The translations under genes and the position numbers were made by a program. 64,000 nucleotides of DNA from NCBI GenBank assembly GCA_030841285.1, contig JAVECW010000113.1, forward strand, positions 1-64,000, read 5' to 3'. Position 1 is the first letter of the stretch; every line of letters starts with the position of its first letter. A model generated the notes under the pieces. The model was not told where the DNA came from, did not search any database, and was given only the letters and a program-made list of their open reading frames with translations. Shown here piece by piece: positions 26,979 through 35,600 of this stretch. This stretch comes from Microbacteriaceae bacterium (GTDB lineage: Bacteria; Actinomycetota; Actinomycetes; Actinomycetales; Microbacteriaceae).

Positions 26979-28027
26979 CGGGTGACTCCCGTCTGGTGTG
27001 CTGCTGGTTGGGCGGAAACTGCGGATGCCGCGTCGCTGGCGTCACGGAGAATCCCATTCGCCGCGGCTCGCTTTTTTCTCAGCCGATCCGAGATGGACGG
27101 AAGGATGCCGCGCGGGAGGAAGAGCATGATGACCAGGAACACGGCGGCGTATGCAAACAGGTACAGCTCGCTCGCCCCGAAGGTGAAGGCAAAGAATTCC
27201 TGCGCCGGCACGAGGATGAACGCCCCGAGCACCGGACCCCACAGCGTTCCGCGACCGCCCAGGAACGTCATGAGCACCATCCCGATCGTGATCAGTGGGT
27301 CGACTGCGAACTGCGGGTACACGAATCCGACGTAGTAGGCCCAGACTCCGCCGACCATGGCGACGAGGCCACAGCTGACGGCGAAGGCGATGAGCTTGAC
27401 GGCAGTGACGCGTACGCCGACACCGTGCGCCTTCTCCTCATCGGCGCGGACCGTCGCGAGCGACAGCCCGATCTTCGTCTTCCTGAAATAGAGCGAGATG
27501 CCCATCGCGACGGCGAGCAGCGCGAGCATTACGTAGTAGAACGGCCAGTTGTACGTCGAGACGTCGAAAGGCGCGGGCGCGACACTCTTGCCCTGGGCTC
27601 CCCCGGTCACGGTGTTGAAGTTGAATGCAAGGGTCTGAGCGATGAACAGCACGGTGATCGTGACGATGGCGAAGACATCCGCCCTCGTCCGCATCGCAAC
27701 CCATCCGATCGGGAGGCTGATGAGGGCCGCACCGATTGCGACGAGAGGAAGCACCACGAAGGGAAGGTACCCACCGTAAACGCTTCCGTTGAAGATGATC
27801 GCTATCGAGTACGCACCCAGGCCGAAGAACGCCGCGTGGCCCAGCGACGGGTAGCCCGCATACCCGCCGACGAGGTTCCACGAACTGGCAAGTGCCGCGT
27901 ACATGATCGTGAAGATCAGGGTGTTGGTGACCCAGCCGATCTGTCCGGTAACGAGCGGAATGACAATCAGCACACCGAAGAAGACAACGGCGCGAACTAC
28001 GCCGATGCGAGCGAGCAGGGCTTTCAC
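26975..28027 (-). CDS. livM: ABC transporter permease, LivM-like
   Basis: A 350-residue permease with about nine to ten hydrophobic segments. The family hallmark is visible at SWNLVGGYAGYPSLGHAAFFGLGAYS (shown here as segments SWNLVGGYAG and SLGHAAFFGLGAYS), and GGRGTLWGPVLGAF occurs near the C-terminus. It pairs with the LivH-like permease to form the channel. It overlaps livH upstream and livG downstream by 4 nt each, showing a tightly coupled operon. Confidence 0.91.
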   Translation of the reverse strand: MKALLARIGVVRAVVFFGVLIVIPLVTGQIGWVTNTLIFTIMYAALASSWNLVGGYAGYPSLGHAAFFGLGAYSIAIIFNGSVYGGYLPFVVLPLVAIGAALISLPIGWVAMRTRADVFAIVTITVLFIAQTLAFNFNTVTGGAQGKSVAPAPFDVSTYNWPFYYVMLALLAVAMGISLYFRKTKIGLSLATVRADEEKAHGVGVRVTAVKLIAFAVSCGLVAMVGGVWAYYVGFVYPQFAVDPLITIGMVLMTFLGGRGTLWGPVLGAFILVPAQEFFAFTFGASELYLFAYAAVFLVIMLFLPRGILPSISDRLRKKRAAANGILRDASDAASAVSAQPAAHQTGVTR

Positions 28028-28902
28028 AGGGCACCTCGAGTCCGTGCTCCGAAGAGACCGCGAGGCCTCAGCAGCAGCACCAGTAGCAGAACGATGAAGA
28101 ACGTGAAGTCCGACCAGATGGGGGACGCCTCGGCCGAGACGACGGAGGAGGCGACTCCCATCACGAGCGCGGCGACGACGGATCCCCCGATGCTCCCGAG
28201 TCCTCCCAGGACGACGACTGTGAGCAGTCGACTGATCAGGTCGTAGTGGCTTCCGGGGTTGAAGGCGTTGAGCATGCCGAAGACGGAGCCGGCGGATGCC
28301 GCGGTCGCGGCCCCGAGGCCGAAGCCGAGGGCGGATACCCGCTGGGCGTTCACCCCCAACAACTGCGCAGACATCGGGTTCTGTACGGTCGCACGGACCG
28401 CGCGACCGAACTTGGTCCGCTTGAGCACCAGGTACAGCACTGCGAGCACGACAAGGGAAAGAACGAAGGCGAAGAACCGCACGAGGCTGACCTGGAAGCC
28501 AAAGACCGTCCAGCTGAAGTTCGCGTACGACGGCTGGATGTTGGTGAGTGTTGTGCTGTATGTAAAGGACAGTATGCCCTCCACCCCCAGCTCCAACGCG
28601 AATGTCACCAACAGTGACAGCTGGGCCACATCGTCACTGTGAAGCGGCCGGAGGAGAGCCCATTGGAGGCCCATCCCGACCAGGAACATCAGTGGCGTCG
28701 TGATCAACACCGAGGCGAACGGGTCCACACCAAACTGCACGAAGAGGGTGTAGGTCAGGTAGGCGGCGAGTACGACGAACGCTCCTTGCGCGAGGTTGAC
28801 GACCTTCATGATTCCGAAGATCAGCGTTTGACCGCTGGCCATCAGCGCGTATACACCCCCCGTGAGGATGCCGAGGATGATTGCTTGGATTAGTGCATGC
28901 AT
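28024..28902 (-). CDS. livH: ABC transporter permease, LivH-like
   Basis: A 292-residue permease with about eight membrane segments. The N-terminal ILGILTGGVYALMASG, LIFGIMKVVNLAQGAF and the GGLGSIGGSVVAALVMG loop are characteristic of LivH proteins. It lies 48 nt after the binding-protein gene and overlaps livM by 4 nt. With LivM it forms the transmembrane part of the HAAT-type importer. Confidence 0.92.
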   Translation of the reverse strand: MHALIQAIILGILTGGVYALMASGQTLIFGIMKVVNLAQGAFVVLAAYLTYTLFVQFGVDPFASVLITTPLMFLVGMGLQWALLRPLHSDDVAQLSLLVTFALELGVEGILSFTYSTTLTNIQPSYANFSWTVFGFQVSLVRFFAFVLSLVVLAVLYLVLKRTKFGRAVRATVQNPMSAQLLGVNAQRVSALGFGLGAATAASAGSVFGMLNAFNPGSHYDLISRLLTVVVLGGLGSIGGSVVAALVMGVASSVVSAEASPIWSDFTFFIVLLLVLLLRPRGLFGARTRGAL

Positions 28903-28950
28903 TGTGTGCGATTCTCCGTCTGCTGTTCTCAGTGACCGTCGGGCCGGGTG

Positions 28951-30201
28951 CTATCCAGCCCAGTTGGGCTTGGGAGCGACCGGTGAGGTTTGCGCCGTCT
29001 TGGCGGGGTACACCGTCTGGAGCTTGCCGTTGACCCACTGCACGAGCAGGTACTCGCCCTTGGGCTTTCCTGTCGCGTCCCAGCTCAGGGTGCCAACGAG
29101 GGTGGGCCAGCTACCAGAGTGCAGCGTCTTGATGATGGTGGCGTTGTCGACCTTGCCGGTCTTGGTAGCGACTTCCTGCAGAAGCATGCCCGCGGAGTAC
29201 GCCTCGGCCGAGGTGGGGTCGATCTGGTTGGCATCTCCGCCGAACTTCGCAATGTAGTCGGAGATGAACTTCGCGCTACCGGAGACGGTCGAGTCTGCAT
29301 ACCAGTCGATGCTTCCGAAGACGCCCTCCGTGTTGGCAGACGAGACGGCGGCAGGGAAGTCGCCCGGCGAGTTTGAACCGTTGGCCTCATAGAGCCACTT
29401 CGGGTTGAACTTGAGCTGGATCATCGCCTTGATCTGCGCGAAGGCGTCGCCTTCCTGGGTTCCGCCAACGACGACATCCGGCTTCGCAGCGGCGATTCCC
29501 GCGACGATTGGGGTCATGTCGGCGGTCTCAGACGGGTAGGTCTGGTTGTAGACAGTCTTGATTCCTGCTGCCTCGAAGCGCTTCTGGATGCTGTCTGCGA
29601 TGGGTGCGGAGAACGGGTCGTCGAGCTTCGCGTACGCCGCGGTCTTCGGGCGCTGATCCGCGGGCAGGGACAGGATGTAGTTGGCGAAGACATCGCCGCC
29701 CCGCGTTGACTCGGCCGGCTGTACAAAGAAGAGATTGTTCAACTTCTGGTCGAAGACCGAGGGACCGCCACCGGCTGGCTCGATGAATGAGTATCCGTAG
29801 CGCGATGCGACTCGGGATGCCGGCACGGTCAGCAGGCTCGAGAACGGCCCGAAGACGATGTCGACCTTGGTCTGCGTGATGAGGTTGGTGTAGTTGGTCA
29901 CGACCTGGTCGGGGCTCGACGCGTCATCGACGATATCGAGCTCGACCTTGCGACCCAGAACACCGCCTGACTTATTGGCGACGTCTGCCCAAAGCTGATA
30001 GCCCCGCTGGGCTGCCTTCCCAGACGACGAAAAGTCACCGGTCAGCGACAGTGAGATTCCGATCTTGAGTGGCGCCGAGTTGGATGCGCTCGGCGTGCCG
30101 CTAGCGGCTGCACATCCGGACAGCGCGAGAGCGGAGGCGGCGAGAACGCCCACTCCCCAGAGTCGGGCACGCGATAAACCGCGGCGTTGGTGTAGATGCA
30201 T
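28951..30201 (-). CDS. ABC transporter substrate-binding lipoprotein, LivK/HAAT family
   Basis: A 416-residue lipoprotein with lipobox ALSGC (Cys30). ATG 30201 is preferred to the adjacent ATG 30204 for its spacing from AGGAG. The mature protein has the periplasmic-binding type I fold: LKIGISLSLTGDFSSSGKAA, GGVLGRKVELDIVDDAS, VDIVFGPFSSLLTVPAS. Ligands of this family include branched-chain amino acids, amides, urea, and aromatic or heterocyclic acids. It starts the importer operon and is preceded by a LacI-type operator at 30278. The ligand is probably the inducer-related compound degraded by the surrounding enzymes. Confidence 0.91.
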   Translation of the reverse strand: MHLHQRRGLSRARLWGVGVLAASALALSGCAAASGTPSASNSAPLKIGISLSLTGDFSSSGKAAQRGYQLWADVANKSGGVLGRKVELDIVDDASSPDQVVTNYTNLITQTKVDIVFGPFSSLLTVPASRVASRYGYSFIEPAGGGPSVFDQKLNNLFFVQPAESTRGGDVFANYILSLPADQRPKTAAYAKLDDPFSAPIADSIQKRFEAAGIKTVYNQTYPSETADMTPIVAGIAAAKPDVVVGGTQEGDAFAQIKAMIQLKFNPKWLYEANGSNSPGDFPAAVSSANTEGVFGSIDWYADSTVSGSAKFISDYIAKFGGDANQIDPTSAEAYSAGMLLQEVATKTGKVDNATIIKTLHSGSWPTLVGTLSWDATGKPKGEYLLVQWVNGKLQTVYPAKTAQTSPVAPKPNWAG

Positions 30202-30204
30202 CAT

Positions 30205-30356
30205 TGCTCCTAACGGGGTAAGAACGTCTAGCGCATTCGTTCGACGTCAAACCCACCGGGATTCATCATCGAATTACCGCAATCGTTTGCGCTACTTTGT
30301 CACCTCTTTTGATCCCTGTCAAGAGTTGACAATGCCAGCGAAACCGGCGGACGTCC
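30205..30356. promoter_or_regulatory. Importer promoter with LacI-type operator 3 and a second palindrome
   Basis: The operator CGCAATCGTTTGCG is at 30278-30291, 77 bp before the start at 30201. A perfect 6-bp dyad TGTCAA-GAG-TTGACA lies at 30317-30331; read on the minus strand, its TTGACA (30317-30322) is a good -35 hexamer. The operator would then lie downstream of this promoter, a position suited to blocking transcription. Confidence 0.7.
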
Positions 30357-31376
30357 TCACGCCTGGTGAACGCGAGCGGTGGAGGCTCGAACGATGAGTT
30401 CGACGGGGAGCACGACCCGCACCGCGCTGCGGTCGGCGTCTTCGATCTGACGCAGGAGAAGCCGCGCAGATTCCGTGCCCAGCTCGGCCTGAGGCACGCG
30501 GACCGTGGTCATCGGTGGCTGGAAATCTCCGGAAAATGGCATGTCATTGAAGCCGACGACTGACATGTCCTCTGGGCAGCGAAGTCCGTGAGTCCGCAGC
30601 GAATGGTAGACGCCCAGAGCGAGCAAGTCGTTCCCAGCGACGACCGCAGTCGGCTGGGAAGAGCGCTCCGCCAGCACCGCATCCATCACGCGCTGCCCCT
30701 CGTCGACGGAATACGAGCCACACAGCGCAACCGTGCCAGAGAGACCGAATTCTGCGCACGACGAGAGGAAGGATGCGGCTCGAACGCGGCTGGTGGAGAA
30801 GCTCGCTGGCCCCTCGAGGTGTACGAGGCGACGGTGCCCAAGTTGGGCCAAGTGCTCGACGGAAGCACGGATTCCCTGGCTGTCGTCCCCAACGACTGCG
30901 GGGTATGGCACGCCTCCTGAGTCACGGTTGACCATGACCCCTCGAATTCCGCGCTCATACGCTTCGTGCACGATGGATTGTCCGGTGTGGCCCGTCGCGA
31001 AGATGAAACCGTCGACCTGGCGCTGCACAAGTGACTCGAACAACTGGCGCTCGTTTGCGTCGCTTCCATCGGTGTTGACGACGACCGTGGAGTACCCGCG
31101 TGGTAGCAGATAGTTGTCGATGCCGCGCACGATGGGCGGAAAAATCGGGTTGGTGAGGTCAGGGATGATCACCCCGACGGTCATCGACGAGCTGGTTCGC
31201 AGCCCGCGAGCGATCGAGTTGGGCGAGTAGCCAAGCCGCTTGGCGGCGTCACGAACGCGCCGAACCGTGTCGACGTTGACCTGGTTCTCGGTCTTCTTGT
31301 TAAGTGCGCGCGAGACCGTTCCGGGGTGAACCCCCGCAAGTTTCGCCACCTCCGAAATAGTGACCCGCGTCGACAT
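30357..31376 (-). CDS. LacI family regulator, probable repressor of the catabolic regulon
   Basis: A 339-residue LacI family protein. ATG 31376 is used; upstream in-frame codons would run through the operator and promoter. The DNA-binding domain is TISEVAKLAGVHPGTVSRALN (hinge region follows at SPNSIARGLRTSSS), and the effector domain includes VGVIIPDLTNPIFPPIVRG, VNRDSGG and GFNDMPFSGDFQPPMTTV. LacI repressors release DNA when a sugar or small metabolite binds. The promoter carries operator 4, so it is probably autoregulated. The -10 (TATCGT) is so close to the ATG that the mRNA is likely leaderless. All other operator copies lie in front of neighbouring catabolic genes. Confidence 0.92.
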   Translation of the reverse strand: MSTRVTISEVAKLAGVHPGTVSRALNKKTENQVNVDTVRRVRDAAKRLGYSPNSIARGLRTSSSMTVGVIIPDLTNPIFPPIVRGIDNYLLPRGYSTVVVNTDGSDANERQLFESLVQRQVDGFIFATGHTGQSIVHEAYERGIRGVMVNRDSGGVPYPAVVGDDSQGIRASVEHLAQLGHRRLVHLEGPASFSTSRVRAASFLSSCAEFGLSGTVALCGSYSVDEGQRVMDAVLAERSSQPTAVVAGNDLLALGVYHSLRTHGLRCPEDMSVVGFNDMPFSGDFQPPMTTVRVPQAELGTESARLLLRQIEDADRSAVRVVLPVELIVRASTARVHQA

Positions 31377-31405
31377 GGCACAACGATAGCAGTGGGCCCT
31401 CAATT

Positions 31406-31419
31406 TGCAATCGATTGCC
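31406..31419. promoter_or_regulatory. LacI-type operator 4 (in front of lacI itself)
   Basis: TGCAATCGATTGCC, 30 bp before the lacI start. Read on the minus strand, TTGCAA at its edge is 16 bp from TATCGT, so the operator overlaps the -35 box. This supports autoregulation. Confidence 0.82.
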
Positions 31420-31471
31420 CAGGATCGGCACCGTGCGGAGACCACAGCCTCTCAATGCTCGCCGGTCCGAT

Positions 31472-33004
31472 CTAGCTGGCAGGTGGCCAACTGGGAATCG
31501 ATCCGCGGCCCGACGGAAATCGCACGTTCTTTGCCCGCACGAACTCATGGAGGGTGTCGGCCCCATACTCGCGCCCATAGCCGCTTCCCTTCACGCCTCC
31601 AAACGGAGATCCTATGAACGTGCGCCGGGTGTAATTGTTCACAAACACCATGCCAACCTCGAGTCGCTGAGCCAGCCGGCTCGCTCGAACCTCATCGCTG
31701 GTGCAGATCGCTGCCGTAAGCCCATACTCGGTGCTGTTCGCCACGACAACTGCTTCATCATCCGTCTCAAACCGCATGAGGCACGCGACAGGTCCGAATA
31801 TTTCTTCTCGCGCGACCGACATTTCCGCCGTGACGTCACCCAGAACACACGGTGCTACATAGAATCCCTCGGAGAACTCCGGCGCCAAAGAAATAGTTCC
31901 TTGATAAAGGAGTTTGGCGCCTTCCTCCACCCCGAGTTTCGCATAGCCCTGCACGCGCTCCTGTTGTCGCGCATCCACCATCGGCCCGATATCCGTCTTT
32001 GGATCCAACGGATCACCAACGACCAGTGCCCGCGTTCGCTCGACGAACCGTGTCGCGAACTCATCGTAGATCGAAGAGTGCACCAAGATCCTCGATGTCG
32101 ATGTACAAGCCTCGCCCTGGTTGTAGAACATGCCCTCGATCGCGATCGCGACCGCGTCGTCCAGGTTTGCGTCATCAAGGACGATAAGCGCGTTCTTCCC
32201 CCCAAGTTCGAGCGTGGCAAACGTGAGGTTCTTCGCTGCGCTCTCCATGACCTTGCGTCCGGTCGCTGTGGAACCTGTGAACGAAATACGTTCGACGCGG
32301 GGGTGAGATGCCAATGCAGCCCCCGCCGAAATCCCGGATACCGCGTTGATCACACCCGGGGGCAGCACCTCATTGGCGATTTCCACCAGCCGCAGCACGG
32401 TGAGTGGGGCCTGCTCACCAGGCTTGATAACGACCGTGTTGCCAACCGCGATCGCTGGCGCACATTTCTTCGAAAAATGGATCGGCGGCCAGTTGAATGG
32501 CAGTATCGCGGCGACCACACCGTAGGGCTCGTAGGCAATCCGGGCTTCAATCGGACCCTGATCCAGGATTTCGCCGTGCACGGTATCTGCAATGCCCGCA
32601 TAGTAGTCAAAGCTCGAATGGCTGGACACGACGTCCACTCTGAGGGCGTCTCGCCTCGGCTTACCGACCTCCCGGGAGACCAGCTCGGCCAGCTCTTCCG
32701 CGTGGTCACGAATACGTTGCGCAACTTCGCGCATCAGAACACCACGTTCCTTCGGCGACAGATACCGCCAGACGTCCTCGTAAGCCCGCCTCGAATCAGA
32801 CACCGCACGATGGACGATTTCCTCCGTCGCAACGGCTACTCGAGCCATCGGTCGCCCGGTAGCGGCCTCAAGAACTTCGAAGCTGGGGGCCCCCTCAACC
32901 TCTAGGAACTCACCTCCGATGAACGACCCCCACACGGTCCGCCTTCGCAGCAGTAGATCCGTGGCCGACTCCATCGGCGTCACGGTCTTCTGATTCGCTG
33001 TCAT
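31472..33004 (-). CDS. NAD(P)-dependent aldehyde dehydrogenase
   Basis: A 510-residue aldehyde dehydrogenase. ATG 33004 follows GAGAGG; an ATG at 33046 has no good site. Motifs: ILPFNWPPIHFSKKCAPA, FTGSTATGRKV, the general base Glu in LELGGKNA, and the nucleophile Cys in NQGEACTSTSR. It differs clearly from the GabD-like enzyme at 16966, so the pathway has two aldehyde oxidation steps, or two substrates. It stands as a single gene with its own LacI-type operator at 33072. Confidence 0.88.
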   Translation of the reverse strand: MTANQKTVTPMESATDLLLRRRTVWGSFIGGEFLEVEGAPSFEVLEAATGRPMARVAVATEEIVHRAVSDSRRAYEDVWRYLSPKERGVLMREVAQRIRDHAEELAELVSREVGKPRRDALRVDVVSSHSSFDYYAGIADTVHGEILDQGPIEARIAYEPYGVVAAILPFNWPPIHFSKKCAPAIAVGNTVVIKPGEQAPLTVLRLVEIANEVLPPGVINAVSGISAGAALASHPRVERISFTGSTATGRKVMESAAKNLTFATLELGGKNALIVLDDANLDDAVAIAIEGMFYNQGEACTSTSRILVHSSIYDEFATRFVERTRALVVGDPLDPKTDIGPMVDARQQERVQGYAKLGVEEGAKLLYQGTISLAPEFSEGFYVAPCVLGDVTAEMSVAREEIFGPVACLMRFETDDEAVVVANSTEYGLTAAICTSDEVRASRLAQRLEVGMVFVNNYTRRTFIGSPFGGVKGSGYGREYGADTLHEFVRAKNVRFPSGRGSIPSWPPAS

Positions 33005-33071
33005 GTAAACCCTCTCGATTTTGAGCGTGCCACGCGCACTCGTCATTGAGTAGCCGCCATCTGTAGGCTAA

Positions 33072-33085
33072 CGCAATCGTTTGCA
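33072..33085. promoter_or_regulatory. LacI-type operator 5 (before the second aldehyde dehydrogenase)
   Basis: CGCAATCGTTTGCA, 68 bp before the start at 33004. On the minus strand its edge TTGCGT lies 18 bp from TACTCA, again placing the operator over the -35 box. Confidence 0.8.
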
Positions 33086-33165
33086 TATCCCAAGACTCTC
33101 GGTTGCGGTCGTTGCAGTCCGACCCCCGAACTTAGATGCGGAAAGAGCCTGGTCTGCTAAAGCAC

Positions 33166-34074
33166 CTACCAGGAGAATATTGATGAATACTCGTCCTCGA
33201 GTCGGTCAAGTTGGGGTGTGGGCAGGTAGCGGCGGCGCAGTTCCAGCAACACAGCGATGGACTCACGATCCGCCACTCCGTCAGGGATCAGGCCGGTCGA
33301 CGGCGCTAGAACACGTCGATAGTGAGCTTGCGCTTCAGACTCGGTTAGGTTCAAGATCGCCATGGCAGATTCGACTACCTCGGCCTCCCTGCCACCCTCC
33401 ATAATCTCCTGCGCAGTTTCGAGGAGGACTCCCGCGAACCGTCGGCGTCCATCACGAATCGTATGGTCGCTGCTCTCGCTGGCTGCAAGTACGCTTCCGA
33501 TGTATGGGCCCAGGTCGGTAACCGGTGCAACAATGCTGCAGCCCTTGGCCTGGGCGCGAAGCTCATTCCCGGCGCCGAGCACGGTGGCGGCACAGCGCGA
33601 CTCGCTCAACGCGGAGGCCCGGAGAGGCGTCGAACCGAGAGCTTCAACGCTGTATTCGCCCGGGTGCAGACCCGCCCGCTCGAGAAGCGCGTAAGCAACA
33701 AATGCGAAGCCGGAATCGGGCACATCCACACCGACCGATTTGCCGCGCACATCATCGATGGATGTGATCTCTGGCGAAAGACAGATCGACAAACCCAAAC
33801 CACGGTCGAGTGCGGCGAGGATCGCGACCGAGAGCTTCCGCCCGAGTGGATTACTCGAGAGAAAACGATAGGCAAGAACATTATCGGGGCTAGTGATGGC
33901 GACATCAATCTCGCCGCGTTCCAGAGATCGAAATTGCGCCGGTGACGATGCCACAGACGTTTCTTGCAGGTCAATCCCGGCCCGACAGAGCCGGCCCGAA
34001 TGTCGCGCAACGTCCACAACTACCGATGGGGTGAATGCACCGACTCGCAGCTGAATTTCGACCATAAGGCACAT
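33166..34074 (-). CDS. Substrate-binding-protein-like protein without export signal (SsuA/THI5/NMT1-like)
   Basis: A 302-residue protein. The fold pattern is that of periplasmic binding proteins of the SsuA/THI5 type: GEIDVAITSPDNVLAY, DDVRGKSVGVDVPDSGFAFVAY, LGSTPLRASAL. It begins directly with a beta strand (VEIQLRVGAF) and has no signal peptide or lipobox, so it should stay in the cytoplasm. No permease gene of its own is present. It could sense, carry or convert a pathway intermediate. ATG 34074 lies only 13 bp from operator 6; ATG 34065 is an alternative start. It is expressed from its own LacI-controlled promoter. Confidence 0.72.
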   Translation of the reverse strand: MCLMVEIQLRVGAFTPSVVVDVARHSGRLCRAGIDLQETSVASSPAQFRSLERGEIDVAITSPDNVLAYRFLSSNPLGRKLSVAILAALDRGLGLSICLSPEITSIDDVRGKSVGVDVPDSGFAFVAYALLERAGLHPGEYSVEALGSTPLRASALSESRCAATVLGAGNELRAQAKGCSIVAPVTDLGPYIGSVLAASESSDHTIRDGRRRFAGVLLETAQEIMEGGREAEVVESAMAILNLTESEAQAHYRRVLAPSTGLIPDGVADRESIAVLLELRRRYLPTPQLDRLEDEYSSIFSW

Positions 34075-34086
34075 GATGGCACAGCT

Positions 34087-34100
34087 TGCAATCGTTTGTG
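34087..34100. promoter_or_regulatory. LacI-type operator 6 (before the binding-protein-like gene)
   Basis: TGCAATCGTTTGTG, the least symmetrical copy, with the invariant core CAATCGTTTG. It lies in the 53-bp gap before the gene at 33166-34074. Confidence 0.72.
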
Positions 34101-34127
34101 CCCAGAGATTACCCGTTGGACGAGAGC

Positions 34128-35600
34128 TTAGGTGAGCGCCGCTAATGCGATTGGTTGATCGGAGCCCAGCCGCGTCCAGCCGACTGCGTCGCCACTCATG
34201 GGTTGACTTCCGCCGCGCAACACGTGAAGGAGAATGTCCTGAATGCGTTGCGCGTAGTCATCCAAAACTCCAGCAGCCGTGGGGGTAACGGGGTGTCGGA
34301 TGCTGATGTGCACGCCGTCATGCTGACGCGAAATCCACACGTGGCTGTCGTCAGCTTCGGTTACCCGACCCATGGTGCTCGCATTCCATTCGGAATGACG
34401 GTCGCCTCCCGGCATGGTTCGGTAGTCGGTGAATGACACCATCGAAAAGAAGTCCCGGCGGCTGATATGGAAGTCGTCCCCAAGAAGTTCGACCATCCGC
34501 AGGGCGGGAAAGCTTGCCAGCCGAAGTGCTCGCTGGGTGCTCAGTTGGGCCTCCCGCAGTACGTCCGTGAAGCTCTTGGCACCTTCGAGCGAGAACTCCA
34601 CTGGGGTGCAGGTGACGAACCAGCCCATCGCATGCCGCCACGCTGGACGGCGTCGCGTTTGCGCGGGCGTGATTGTGCGGAAGACTTCTTCCCCCGTCAT
34701 GGAATGAATTGAAATTGCCATCGCAGCGAGGATCCCGGCGAAGATTCCGCCGTTCCTCTCCTCGCAGACCGCTTCGAATCCCTCGGCTTCCCGCGGGGTG
34801 AGGAATCGCTGGTTGTAGACGCTCTGGGGCCACGTCTGGCCAGCGACGATGCCGAGATCCAACGGAAAGGCAGGGGCAGTTCCCCCGCATGCGCGGACGA
34901 ATTCTCGCCATTGGCCGACCGCCTGATCCTCCGCAGTGATCGTTGCGCCACGGCTCCGCTCTGCAGCGCAGAGTTCAAGAAAACTTCCCGTCTCGGGAAG
35001 TTCCGGGGTGCCGCCGCCCAGGAATGCCTCGTAGGTGGTCTCCAGCTCCCACACGGCCAGTGCCAGCGAGTAACCGTCGCCTGCGGTGTGGTCCAAAGCG
35101 ACGAACACTGTGGAGCCACTGTTCCGGATGACCACGCCCAGCACCAACGGGGGCCACGCGAATGGGTCGGTCCCTGCGGCGAAGCGCCCGTCGAGATAAT
35201 CGTGCAGCGTATCCGCGGAGTCGAAGAAGGACTCCGGCTCCTGCACGAGCTCAATCGAGTCCGCCGTGAGTGTGAACCGCTCGATTTCGTCGCCAGAGTC
35301 GCTGGGCCGGAATCCGCTGCGGAGGGCCTCGTGCCGTTCCATCCAGGAGCTGAATGCATGGCCGAGCGCATCGAGGTCGGCAGCGCCTTCAAGGTCGAAT
35401 GAGGTACCGATCCAGGGGTTGCCTGGCAGACCCATTCGATGGGCAGCCAGCGACGACTTCAGGTGCAGTTCCTGGTTATACGACAACGGAATGGGATCGA
35501 TGGGCGCGTACGGCACGGTCGCCGCAGTATCACGGCTCACGGTCCACTCGACTACGGTCCCAGGGTCGGGACGAAAATCCAGGAAAGAAATCGGCTTCAT
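34128..35600 (-). CDS. Stand-alone condensation-domain (NRPS C-domain / PapA-like) acyltransferase
   Basis: A 490-residue protein of the CoA-dependent acyltransferase/condensation superfamily. PIPLSYNQELHL near the N-terminus matches the usual opening of C domains. The active-site His-x3-Asp-Gly is HTAGDG at 171-176. A latch-like region with DFFSMVSFTDYRTMPGG is seen in the second half. There is no adenylation or carrier domain here or next to it. Such free-standing proteins acylate or esterify lipids and small metabolites. ATG 35600 is used; a TTG at 35618 is possible. No LacI operator precedes it, so it is probably separate from the regulon. Confidence 0.8.
   Translation of the reverse strand: MKPISFLDFRPDPGTVVEWTVSRDTAATVPYAPIDPIPLSYNQELHLKSSLAAHRMGLPGNPWIGTSFDLEGAADLDALGHAFSSWMERHEALRSGFRPSDSGDEIERFTLTADSIELVQEPESFFDSADTLHDYLDGRFAAGTDPFAWPPLVLGVVIRNSGSTVFVALDHTAGDGYSLALAVWELETTYEAFLGGGTPELPETGSFLELCAAERSRGATITAEDQAVGQWREFVRACGGTAPAFPLDLGIVAGQTWPQSVYNQRFLTPREAEGFEAVCEERNGGIFAGILAAMAISIHSMTGEEVFRTITPAQTRRRPAWRHAMGWFVTCTPVEFSLEGAKSFTDVLREAQLSTQRALRLASFPALRMVELLGDDFHISRRDFFSMVSFTDYRTMPGGDRHSEWNASTMGRVTEADDSHVWISRQHDGVHISIRHPVTPTAAGVLDDYAQRIQDILLHVLRGGSQPMSGDAVGWTRLGSDQPIALAALT

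Noticed and set aside
26975-30201. A true branched-chain amino acid importer
   Set aside because: The family fits, but its control by the LacI operator shared with hydrolases and dehydrogenases makes a pathway substrate more likely than leucine, isoleucine or valine.
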